Shown here: positions 15,693 through 23,505 of the stretch, one piece after another | Position numbering within the stretch: position 1 is the first letter of the stretch | Layout: the number at the start of each line of letters is the position of its first letter | Assembly: GCA_028875335.1 (NCBI GenBank) | Contig: JAPPEF010000122.1 | Coordinates: 1 to 34,526 of the forward strand | DNA from: Gemmatimonadota bacterium | Lineage (GTDB): Bacteria; Latescibacterota; UBA2968; UBA8231 | Direction: 5' to 3' | DNA: 34,526 nucleotides | The notes under the pieces: generated by a model | Databases searched by the model: none | Told to the model about the DNA's origin: nothing | The model's input: the letters and a program-made list of their open reading frames with translations, nothing else | Position numbers and translations under genes: made by a program

Positions 15693-17837
15693 ATGCGCCA
15701 CATTCTCTTAGCCATTTTGTTGTTGGCGGCTCCATTTGGAGCCTTCGCCTTAACGTGGGATTTTGACGAGGACACCACCTGGGGTTGGACGGCCCAAGAG
15801 AGTTTCCTCAGCACGGATAGTGGTAATCTCACCACTGTATATAGCGAAGTCGCCGGTGGCGTCTGGCGCATTGCTCCAGTGCCGGGCGGGAAACAACCAG
15901 CCATTCAATTGCGCTCGCCGCTGATTGGGGAAGACTCCGCCCTGTTCGATTACGTCACCTTCCGGCTCCGCATCATCCACGATCGCCCCACCGGGGGAAA
16001 TCTCCTTATGGCGTGGTTCAATCCCGAGTACAGACGCCTTCGGGGGGAGGGCCCGACCGAACTAGTAGGGCATCTGGGAAAATTTGGTACGGGACGTTAT
16101 CAAATCTACCCCACCGCATGGGAAAACATTACTGTGGATATACGCGCCCTGGAAGCGGCTGCGGAAGCAAATCCAGAAGCGGAAATCGTCTGGCAAGATA
16201 CCCTTTTCAACTTCCAATTAGAACTGAATTTAAACACTGACCCGCAGAGCTCGGCCGACCATCCGGCCTTTGTAGAAGTGGACTGGATTCAACTGACAGG
16301 AGCCGAAGAGCTGCTGCTGGGAGAATTGCAGCCTCGGGCTATCGAAATAGAGACTGGATTGCCCGGAGTGTTGTTCGACGCACCCAGCTTTTTTTCTCTT
16401 GGCGAGGGCATTGAGATGACAGCCTCCCCACTCCCGCAACATGCTTTGGGGGATGTGGACGGCGATGGGGATGTGGATTTGGTGGCGGCCTGGGTGCGCC
16501 AACCGGGTGGAGGAGTAGAAGTGGGTTGGATGGTGGCGTCTAACGACGGTCTGGGAGGCTTTGTCCCCACCCAAGAGGGTTCTTTCTTCAAAACAGGGGG
16601 GGGATCTTACCGAAGTCCCGTCATCGCGGGAGACGATTTTGACGGGGATGGGCTGCTCGATCTGGCCGTTTATGGTGGTTCCCTTGAACTGTGGCATAAT
16701 CGGGGCAAGGACGGCTTTGAAACCATTCTGCAACTGCCCGATGTCTCTTTCGTTGACCTAGCCGATGGCGACGGAGATGGCGATGTAGATCTGTTGGTCG
16801 AGGAAATAGACGACGAACCGTCCCATGTGACCCTGTGGTTCAACGACGGTGCCTCCGGTTTTGTCCGCAGCGATCGGTTCGCCCTTGATAGCGAAGAGAA
16901 TCTCTTTCCCTTGCCGCTGGCCGGGCAACCGTTGGGCGAGGCCGTGCGCTTGTTATGGATTCGCCCATGTTATCTACCCCAAGGCACTTGGCAACTCTCC
17001 CAGCCGTGGGCAACCAGTGAGGAGCCGTCGCTCTTTTTGGAGGCCGAAGTCGATCCCTGTGACTTGCACCTACTTACCGACATTGATGGGGATGGTATGG
17101 GGGAATTGGTCGGGACCCCCGACCGGGATCTACAATTTGAAGCGGCATCTTTAGCCACCACCCACCATGGTTTGGCGCTGTGGCGTGTGGACGCCTCGGG
17201 CGAGTTGGTGCGCCACACTCTGCTTGGCTCACAGGTGCTCGTGCCGCATCAGGCCATTGCCAGCGACCTCAACGGCGATGGCCTGATAGACTTGGCCGTG
17301 GTTGATGGCAACTTGGCGACTGGGCCGGCGCTGGTGGTGCTGGTTGGCCAGCGCGATGGCGTACCCATCGTCGAAGGGCGCTACCGGTTGCCGGGCACGG
17401 GTGGCCCGGTGTTTGCTAGCGATGTGAACGGCGATGGGGCGACTGATCTGGTCGTGCTGGGCCGGAGTGTGGAAGGCGGTTCTATCGGGGCCTTCGTCTT
17501 TCTCAACCAAGGCGTCCCAGCCACAGCTATTGCCGCCGAGACGACGACCATGCCCACGGCCTTTGCCCTCGGTGCTAACTATCCCAACCCATTCAATCCG
17601 GCCACGACCATCCCCTTGGCCGTGCCCGCCGAAGCCGGGGACGTGGATTTAACTATCTACAACGTCTTGGGACAACCGATACGCCAAGTGTGGGCTGGTC
17701 CGCTGCCCGCTGGCGAGCACCAGCTAACTTGGGATGGTCGAGACGCGCAAGGCCGATCAATCGCCACTGGGGTCTATTTATATCGATTGCAGGTAGGCGA
17801 GCAGACGCGCATCCGCAAGATGGTCAAACTCGAATAG
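15693..17837 (+). CDS. Secreted FG-GAP/VCBS-repeat surface protein A, FlgD-like C-terminus
   Basis: 714 residues. Sec signal peptide MRHILLAILLLAAPFGAFA; an N-terminal domain of about 190 residues starting LTWDFDEDTTWGWTAQES, which looks like a beta-sandwich of carbohydrate-binding type (inferred); then six calcium-loop motifs D-x-[DN]-G-D-G-x-x-[DE]-L near residues 253, 315, 357, 463, 525 and 577, typical of an integrin-like FG-GAP propeller; and a C-terminal FlgD/T9SS-type Ig domain starting ANYPNPFNP (about 629) and ending TRIRKMVKLE. Such C-termini serve as sorting or attachment domains in this kind of bacterium. RBS GGAGGTG precedes the ATG. It is the first gene behind the sigma-54 promoter and has a close paralogue directly downstream. 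Ligand unknown; polysaccharide or cell-surface adhesion is plausible. Confidence 0.87.
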   Translation: MRHILLAILLLAAPFGAFALTWDFDEDTTWGWTAQESFLSTDSGNLTTVYSEVAGGVWRIAPVPGGKQPAIQLRSPLIGEDSALFDYVTFRLRIIHDRPTGGNLLMAWFNPEYRRLRGEGPTELVGHLGKFGTGRYQIYPTAWENITVDIRALEAAAEANPEAEIVWQDTLFNFQLELNLNTDPQSSADHPAFVEVDWIQLTGAEELLLGELQPRAIEIETGLPGVLFDAPSFFSLGEGIEMTASPLPQHALGDVDGDGDVDLVAAWVRQPGGGVEVGWMVASNDGLGGFVPTQEGSFFKTGGGSYRSPVIAGDDFDGDGLLDLAVYGGSLELWHNRGKDGFETILQLPDVSFVDLADGDGDGDVDLLVEEIDDEPSHVTLWFNDGASGFVRSDRFALDSEENLFPLPLAGQPLGEAVRLLWIRPCYLPQGTWQLSQPWATSEEPSLFLEAEVDPCDLHLLTDIDGDGMGELVGTPDRDLQFEAASLATTHHGLALWRVDASGELVRHTLLGSQVLVPHQAIASDLNGDGLIDLAVVDGNLATGPALVVLVGQRDGVPIVEGRYRLPGTGGPVFASDVNGDGATDLVVLGRSVEGGSIGAFVFLNQGVPATAIAAETTTMPTAFALGANYPNPFNPATTIPLAVPAEAGDVDLTIYNVLGQPIRQVWAGPLPAGEHQLTWDGRDAQGRSIATGVYLYRLQVGEQTRIRKMVKLE

Positions 17838-17898
17838 ACGAGAGGGCTTGGAAATGAGGCTGCTAAACCGCACGATTACAAGCTCTGGAGGTAGAACT

Positions 17899-20049
17899 AT
17901 GCGTTGCGTTCTCTTAGCAATGTTGTTGTTGGCGGCTCCGCTGGGAGCCTTCGCTTTAACATGGGATTTTGACGAGGGCACGACTTGGGGCTGGACGGCC
18001 CGGGAGAGCGAATTAGGCAGATTGGGTGGAGTTAGTCCCACCACGGTGTACAGCGAAGTCGAAGACGGCGTCTGGCGCATTGCGCCGGTGCCGGGTGGGC
18101 ACCGACCGGCCATTCGCTTGCTCTCGCCGCTGATTGGGGCAGACTCGGCCCTGTTCGACCGGGTCACCTTACGGCTGCGCATCATCCACGATCGCCCCAC
18201 CGAGGGAACCCTCCTGATGTGGTGGTCCAATGTCGAGTCCAGACGCCGCAAGCAGGAAGCGGACCAAGGCGCACTGCCCGACTGGTCGGGGGTTTATACG
18301 ATCCGGAATCAACTCTATCCCATCGAATGGGAAAATATCACGATAGATATACGCGCCTTGGAAGCCGCTGCGGCAGCGCACCCAGAAGAAGAGTGGGGGG
18401 CGGTCACTTGGCAGGACACCCTCTTCCACTTGCAACTAGATCTAAACTTAAAGGGTCTGGCCGATCATCCGGCCTTTGTCGAAGTGGACTGGATTCAACT
18501 GACGGGGGCTGAAGAGCTGCTGCTGGGGGAATTGCAGCCCCGGGCGCTGGCCGTGGAGGCCGGGTTGCCCGGCGCATTGTTCGCTGAACCGCGTTTTTCT
18601 GTGTTGGGCCGGGGTATCGGTGAGGGAATATCGAGATTACGAGATACTTTGGGCGATGTGGACGGCGATGGGGATGCCGATCTGGTGGTGACAGCCCATG
18701 CGGACTGGACCATAGCGGCCAGCGATGGTTGGGGCGGCTTGGTTCCCACCGGAGAGGTGATTAGCCTAAGCGAAGACGAGGGGGCGTTCACCATTGCGGG
18801 GGGCGATTTCGACGGGGATGGGCTTCTCGATCTGGCCTATAGTAACGATTGGACTCGGACCACTGAATTGTGGCTCAACCGGGGCGAGGATGGCTTTGAA
18901 ACCATCCTCCAGCTATCCGACGGTTATTTCCTTGGCCTAGCTGATGGCGATGGCGACGGCGATGTGGATCTGTTGGTCTTCGAGATCCTGCCCGACGACC
19001 ACCACCAATGGTCCAACATGACTATGTGGATAAATGACGGCGCGGCCGGTTTTGCCCACAGTGATCGGATTGACCTCGACCCCGAAGAAGATCTCTATCC
19101 TTCGCTGCTGGCAGGGCAACCAGTGGGTGAGGCTGTGCGCCTGTTGTGGCACCGAGGAGGGTACTCCGAGCCCATGAGGTCTTGGCGTCTGACCCAGCCG
19201 TGGGCGGCCAGCCCGCCGCCCCCGCTGTTTTTTGACACTGTGATCAACAATCCCAATGACCTGCACCTGCTCACCGACTTGGATGGGGATGGGGCGGTGG
19301 AGTTGGTCGGGACGCCCGAGCGGAATCTATTCTTCGACTTTGATTTTAAGACCACCTACCACGGTTTGGCGCTGTGGCGTGTGGATGCCTCGGGCGGGGT
19401 GGAACGCCACACCCTGCTCGGTCCGCAGGTGCTCGTGCCGTCTCTGCAACATTTTGATAGGGGGGTCATTGCCAGTGACCTGACCGGCGATGGCCTTTTG
19501 GACTTGGCCGTGGTCGATATCAACCCGGCGACGGGTCCGGCGCTGGTCGTCTTGGTCGGCCAGCGCGATGGGGTGCCGGTCGTCGAAGGGCGCTACCGGC
19601 TGCCGGGCATCGGCAAGGAGGTGCTCGCTGGCGATGTGAACGGCGATGGGGCGACCGATCTGGTGGTGCTGGGGCGGAATGTGGAAGGCGACGGCGGGGC
19701 CTTCGTCTTCCTCAACCAAGACGTTCCAGCAGCCACCGCTATCGCTGCTGAGACGACGACCACACCCGCAGCCTTTGCCCTCGGTGCCAACTACCCCAAT
19801 CCATTCAATCCGGGCACGACCATCCCCTTGGCCGTGCCCGTCGAAGTCGGCGATGTGGACGTAACCATCTACAACGTCTTGGGGCAGCCAGTGCGCCAAG
19901 TGTGGGCGGGTCCACTGGTGGCGGGTGAGCATCGGCTGGCTTGGGATGGTCGGGATGCCCAAGGGCAATCCGTTGCCGCTGGAGTCTATTTGTATCGGTT
20001 GCAAGTGGGCGAGCAGACGCGCATCCGCAAGATGGTCAAACTCGAATAG
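17899..20049 (+). CDS. Secreted FG-GAP/VCBS-repeat surface protein B, paralogue of A
   Basis: 716 residues from ATG 17899, chosen because RBS GGAGGT lies 7 bases upstream and the signal peptide MRCVLLAMLLLAAPLGAFA then aligns with that of protein A. A TTG at 17848 would extend it but spoils the signal peptide. The layout is the same: N-terminal domain starting LTWDFDEGTTWGWTARES, six calcium-loop motifs near residues 254, 304, 351, 460, 528 and 579, and the FlgD-like C-terminus (ANYPNPFNP at about 630). The two differ most in loops between the propeller repeats and are nearly identical at both ends, as expected after tandem duplication with pressure on export and sorting parts. Only 61 bases separate them and no promoter is seen, so they are probably co-transcribed. 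Confidence 0.88.
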   Translation: MRCVLLAMLLLAAPLGAFALTWDFDEGTTWGWTARESELGRLGGVSPTTVYSEVEDGVWRIAPVPGGHRPAIRLLSPLIGADSALFDRVTLRLRIIHDRPTEGTLLMWWSNVESRRRKQEADQGALPDWSGVYTIRNQLYPIEWENITIDIRALEAAAAAHPEEEWGAVTWQDTLFHLQLDLNLKGLADHPAFVEVDWIQLTGAEELLLGELQPRALAVEAGLPGALFAEPRFSVLGRGIGEGISRLRDTLGDVDGDGDADLVVTAHADWTIAASDGWGGLVPTGEVISLSEDEGAFTIAGGDFDGDGLLDLAYSNDWTRTTELWLNRGEDGFETILQLSDGYFLGLADGDGDGDVDLLVFEILPDDHHQWSNMTMWINDGAAGFAHSDRIDLDPEEDLYPSLLAGQPVGEAVRLLWHRGGYSEPMRSWRLTQPWAASPPPPLFFDTVINNPNDLHLLTDLDGDGAVELVGTPERNLFFDFDFKTTYHGLALWRVDASGGVERHTLLGPQVLVPSLQHFDRGVIASDLTGDGLLDLAVVDINPATGPALVVLVGQRDGVPVVEGRYRLPGIGKEVLAGDVNGDGATDLVVLGRNVEGDGGAFVFLNQDVPAATAIAAETTTTPAAFALGANYPNPFNPGTTIPLAVPVEVGDVDVTIYNVLGQPVRQVWAGPLVAGEHRLAWDGRDAQGQSVAAGVYLYRLQVGEQTRIRKMVKLE

Positions 20050-20082
20050 ACGCCCGAACTTGGAGCGGACATACTGGAGAAA

Positions 20083-20205
20083 TTGCGCCAACACATAACG
20101 GCTGGCTTGCAGCGTTTGAGCGTCCGTCTGGAACGGGCTGGCACGGTTGAGGGCCTGCTGCGCTATGAGTGCCCTGTGTTTTTGCGAAGGGATGTGAACA
20201 GATGA
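20083..20205 (+). CDS. Possible 40-residue peptide coupled to the DUF4159 gene
   Basis: The frame directly after the stop of protein B stays open for 51 codons (20050-20202) and ends in TGA overlapping the ATG of the DUF4159 gene (ATGA). From a TTG at 20083 it would encode MRQHITAGLQRLSVRLERAG followed by 20 more residues ending FLRRDVNR. The composition (Arg, Leu, Glu, amphipathic) is protein-like, but no RBS and no ATG are present. It may instead be the tail of a deleted gene. The start is uncertain. Confidence 0.25.
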   Translation: MRQHITAGLQRLSVRLERAGTVEGLLRYECPVFLRRDVNR

Positions 20206-21533
20206 AACGGCCATGGAAAATTCCGCTCCAAAAAAATAGAAAACTGCAAAATTGCTTAGCGTTGTCGCTGGCCTTACATCTGCTGGTGATTTTCGGCATA
20301 ACGCACCGCGAGCGGGTTAGTCAATTTCCCATCCTACCGCCGATCATGCTGAAGTTTACCAAACGGCCGCCGCCGCAGCGCACCCTCGCCCGTCGTCAAC
20401 GGCCCATGCAGCGCCCGTTGGTGCGGCGACCAGCCCTGCAAGCCGCCCCGGTCGCCGCGGTCCGTCCCTCTCCCTCGGCGTCGCGTCCGTTGCCGGTGTT
20501 CAAGTCATCGGCTCTTCGGCTGCCGACGGCGTCGTTGCCGGATCGACTGGTGCTGCCCGTGCCGGATTTCCCGGCTCGGCACATTGGGCCGCAAATGCGC
20601 GCTGGAGCGTTGGCAGGAACGCGGCAGGGGGCCGACGAGATTGACTTGTCCTTGGAACTAATGGATGTGCAGGCGCTTGACACCGGGAGACACCGGGCAA
20701 TGGTAGTGGTTGATCCGAAAGATCGCCGTCAGCTCAAGGGCTTTCTCTATTTGTCTAGTGTCCACAGCGAAGCTCTTGAGCGCGCCGAGGCCAGCGCGGG
20801 TTCGGAGCGCAGCGGGGGGTGGTCGCGCAGCATCTCCGAGCAGCGCATCCTGCAGGGGCTAGCCGACAAAATGAGCGAGCGCACCGGCGTACGCACCCAA
20901 GTGCTCGACGGCATCGCCTTAGATGACCCGTTCCTGATGCAGGTGCCGTTTCTGTTGCTGACGGTTCGGAGCGAAGTCTCCTTCACCCAAGCCGAAGCCA
21001 AGAATCTGGGCCGCTATCTAACGTCAGGTGGGTTCCTATATGCGGATATTGTCTCCCCGCCTATCTCTCTCGCTGGTGGCTATCAGCACGATCTGCCGGC
21101 GTTGCGCGATTTCATTCGCCAAGCCTTTCAGCAAATTGACTACGCCGAACACAGAGATTGGTCTTTTGTGCGGTTGCCGCCCGAACACCCGCTCTACCAT
21201 TGCTTCTACGACGTGGACACCCTGCCGCGCGGCTTCTGGGACATCATGTTCTGGTATTGGAACACTGAAAGTCGCTTTGAATTGTCGCCCAATTTTTTGG
21301 AGGGCATTGAGGTGGATGGCCGTATAGTGGGGGTTTACTCACAAAAGAACTACGCGGACCTGTTGGCTGGCGAGGCCGAGCGGATCCGCGAGTCGGATCG
21401 GGACACCAACCTTATCGGTCGTTTTGACACGGGTGCTGATGAGTTGCCGGTCTATAACCTCGGCGTCAATATCGTGGTGTACGCGTTGACGCGGGAAGGG
21501 GCATTGGCACGGCGATTAATCGCCGCGGACTGA
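20202..21533 (+). CDS. TonB-like membrane anchor fused to DUF4159
   Basis: 443 residues from ATG 20202 (GGGATG RBS-like element upstream; a start at 20169 would add 11 unlikely residues). A basic N-terminus and one membrane helix (about 17-34, ALSLALHLLVIFGI, the S-x-x-x-H pattern of TonB/energy-transducer N-termini) lead to a Pro/Arg-rich stretch (45-105) that could span the periplasm. The C-terminal part (about 165-435) fits DUF4159: LKGFLYLSSVHSEAL, the YLTSGGFLYAD strand, LPPEHPLYHCFYDVD, DGRIVGVYSQKNYADL and YNLGVNIVVYALTREG. DUF4159 has a glutamine-amidotransferase-like fold in related families but no known activity. Position at the head of the envelope cluster suggests a role in surface assembly or export. 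Confidence 0.72.
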   Translation: MKRPWKIPLQKNRKLQNCLALSLALHLLVIFGITHRERVSQFPILPPIMLKFTKRPPPQRTLARRQRPMQRPLVRRPALQAAPVAAVRPSPSASRPLPVFKSSALRLPTASLPDRLVLPVPDFPARHIGPQMRAGALAGTRQGADEIDLSLELMDVQALDTGRHRAMVVVDPKDRRQLKGFLYLSSVHSEALERAEASAGSERSGGWSRSISEQRILQGLADKMSERTGVRTQVLDGIALDDPFLMQVPFLLLTVRSEVSFTQAEAKNLGRYLTSGGFLYADIVSPPISLAGGYQHDLPALRDFIRQAFQQIDYAEHRDWSFVRLPPEHPLYHCFYDVDTLPRGFWDIMFWYWNTESRFELSPNFLEGIEVDGRIVGVYSQKNYADLLAGEAERIRESDRDTNLIGRFDTGADELPVYNLGVNIVVYALTREGALARRLIAAD

Positions 21534-21551
21534 AACTCGGAGGGCATCAGC

Positions 21552-21845
21552 ATGATACGCATTAACACATTGAATCGCTGCGGCAAAACCTTAACCCTTG
21601 AACTCATGGGATATATCAATAAGACGGAGTTCGACATCCTATATGATTGCCTGCAATCGCATGTCGAGGAGGGAGTAACGGAGGTCTGCATCGTGGCCAA
21701 CGAAGTTCGGAGCCTCAATCCATTGCTTGGGCAAGACGCGACCCGTTTGGGACAACTGGGTCCGACATTGCATTTCCAGCAACTGGCTCCTTCTATACAG
21801 AGCACGTTAGAAAGTTGGGGTTTGGAGGTTTGGATAGATGATTAG
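21552..21845 (+). CDS. STAS-like protein
   Basis: 97 residues. The beta-alpha pattern (KTLTLELMGYINKTEFDILY, TEVCIVAN strand, long helix LAPSIQSTLESWG, final strand LEVWI) resembles STAS domains of anti-anti-sigma factors. The segment where the phosphorylated Ser normally sits reads ANEVRSLNPLLGQDA rather than D-x-S-x-V-x-x-x-D-S-S-G, so it is unlikely to be a normal SpoIIAA-type switch. RBS GGAGGG lies 8 bases before the ATG. The next gene overlaps it by 8 bases. Confidence 0.45.
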   Translation: MIRINTLNRCGKTLTLELMGYINKTEFDILYDCLQSHVEEGVTEVCIVANEVRSLNPLLGQDATRLGQLGPTLHFQQLAPSIQSTLESWGLEVWIDD

Positions 21846-23493
21846 GGCGATGGGTCATTGGCTCGGCATGGTCGCATTCTGCTGCGTGCCGGCGCTGGCG
21901 GGCGAGTGGGTACAGGAGGGAGCCGACAGTTTCTCGATCGGCCTTTTTGCCGGCACGGAGATAGACAGCTTGGGACGGGTGTCACTGGCCTCCTTTCGCG
22001 GGGTCAACCTCGCCTTGGACGCGGTGGCTTCGTCCGGGCCGAATACCTTGAGCGGTCGCCGTAGCGTTACCGACAGCAATACCGACACCGAGTGGCGCTT
22101 TGACAACGAAGTCGAAGTGTTGGGCAAGTGGATTCGCATTGACTTGGGCGGCGATCGCGGCGTCAGCCAAGTGCGTCTCCTGCCGGGCAAGACCGTGACC
22201 CAACGGCCGCTGTTTTTCGTCAAAGGCTATCGTCTCGAAGTAGCGCGGGAGGCCACGCCTGACGATTGGATATTGGTGGCGCAACAGGCGGAGAACACCC
22301 GTCCGACAGTTGATACGTCGGCGGATTCGACGTGGATCGAGACCAACGCGGACGGGGAGCCGCTGCCGGTGTTGGGCCGCTTTGTGCGCCTGCGGCTGAC
22401 GCGGGAAGATCCACCCAACTGGGTTTCCCTTGGCGAGGTGGAAGTGTTCGGTGAGGGCTTCCGCGCCGAGGGGGCGTTTGAGTCGGCGGTGTTTGACGCG
22501 GGGCAGCCGGTCAACTTTGAGAAAGTGTGGTTTGCGGGACAGACGCCGCCGGGCACGCGCTTGCGGGTGCAGTTCCGCACGTCCGCCGATGGGGAAGTGT
22601 GGCCCGAATGGCACCGGGTGCCGGCGTGGGACTTGGCAGCCGTCGGCGATGGCGTGGCCCTGACCGAGCCGGAGCCGGCGCGGTTTGTGCAGTATCGGGC
22701 CGTCATGGAAACGCGCGATCCGCTTAGTGCGCCGAGGCTCATGCGGGTGGCGGTCGCCTTTGGGGAACAGCTTTTTGCGCAAGCAGTGGCCGGGGCTATT
22801 GCGCCGTTGCGACCGGTACTAGGCGAGGAGACCGTGCTCACCTATACCTTCGACGTGGAAATCGGCCCGGAGGATCTCGGTTTTGACCGAGTGCATATCG
22901 GCCTACCGGGTGTGGTGCGGCAAGTGCGGTTTGACGGGTTGGTGCTGCCGGAGGATGCGTATGAGGCCGGGTGGGACGATGAGGGACTCTGGTTGGTGTT
23001 GGGGGCCGAACACCAGGTGAGCCGGTCGGGACGGCTCGAAGTGGAATTTGCATCGGTGCTGTTGCGGCCAACGCTGGCAGTGCGGGCGGCGGTGGCCTTG
23101 GGCGATGGCGCAGATTGGCAGCATGTGCGGCCGGTGGCGGAAGAGGCGTGGACGTTGGTCGGCGAGGGAGTGGTCTCCCGCGCCTTGCCGCGCACCGGCG
23201 TGTCGGTGCGGCCCAATCCCTTCAACGCGGCCTCTGGTGCGGCCCAAATTCAAATCGACTTGGCGAAGGTGCAGCATCCGCAGGCATTGACGGTGGCTCT
23301 GTACGACTTAGCGGGACGGAAGCAGCGGGTGCTGTGGGATGGACAGGCGGCTGCGGCTGGGCGCAAGCGCTTGGCATGGGATGGCCGCGACGGCAGTGGG
23401 CGGCTGGTCGTGCCAGGGCTGTATCTGCTGCGCGTTGAAATTGACGCTGACCGCGCTGATGTGTGGACGGGTCTAATAGGGGTGGTATACTAG
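21838..23493 (+). CDS. Secreted discoidin-like protein with FlgD-like C-terminus
   Basis: 551 residues. Signal peptide up to about 21 (ending CCVPALAGEW). Residues about 50-205 look like an F5/8 type C (discoidin) domain: NLALDAVASSG, TEWRFDNEVEVLGKWIRIDL, VSQVRLLPG, GRFVRLRL and SLGEVEVFGEG. A second beta-rich domain (about 210-300) has VQFRTSADGEVWPEWH, and a third (about 305-425) follows. The C-terminus (about 445-551) is a FlgD-like Ig domain: VRPNPFNAA, VALYDLAGRK, LAWDGRDGSGRLVVPGLYLL. Discoidin domains bind glycans or lipids, so this is probably a cell-surface or secreted binding protein. RBS GGAGG lies inside the upstream STAS-like gene. Confidence 0.72.
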   Translation: MIRAMGHWLGMVAFCCVPALAGEWVQEGADSFSIGLFAGTEIDSLGRVSLASFRGVNLALDAVASSGPNTLSGRRSVTDSNTDTEWRFDNEVEVLGKWIRIDLGGDRGVSQVRLLPGKTVTQRPLFFVKGYRLEVAREATPDDWILVAQQAENTRPTVDTSADSTWIETNADGEPLPVLGRFVRLRLTREDPPNWVSLGEVEVFGEGFRAEGAFESAVFDAGQPVNFEKVWFAGQTPPGTRLRVQFRTSADGEVWPEWHRVPAWDLAAVGDGVALTEPEPARFVQYRAVMETRDPLSAPRLMRVAVAFGEQLFAQAVAGAIAPLRPVLGEETVLTYTFDVEIGPEDLGFDRVHIGLPGVVRQVRFDGLVLPEDAYEAGWDDEGLWLVLGAEHQVSRSGRLEVEFASVLLRPTLAVRAAVALGDGADWQHVRPVAEEAWTLVGEGVVSRALPRTGVSVRPNPFNAASGAAQIQIDLAKVQHPQALTVALYDLAGRKQRVLWDGQAAAAGRKRLAWDGRDGSGRLVVPGLYLLRVEIDADRADVWTGLIGVVY

Positions 23494-23505
23494 AAAGGCG
23501 TCGCA

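Noticed and set aside
20128..20160. TGGCACG at the end of the FG-GAP pair as a second sigma-54 promoter
   Set aside because: No TTGC element at the required distance; the following bases read GTTGAGGGCC.
19327..20214. Long minus-strand open frame of 295 codons opposite the FG-GAP gene B
   Set aside because: Lies entirely opposite a well-supported gene, has no family match and shows the His/Gln/Arg-rich composition of an antisense shadow in GC-rich DNA.
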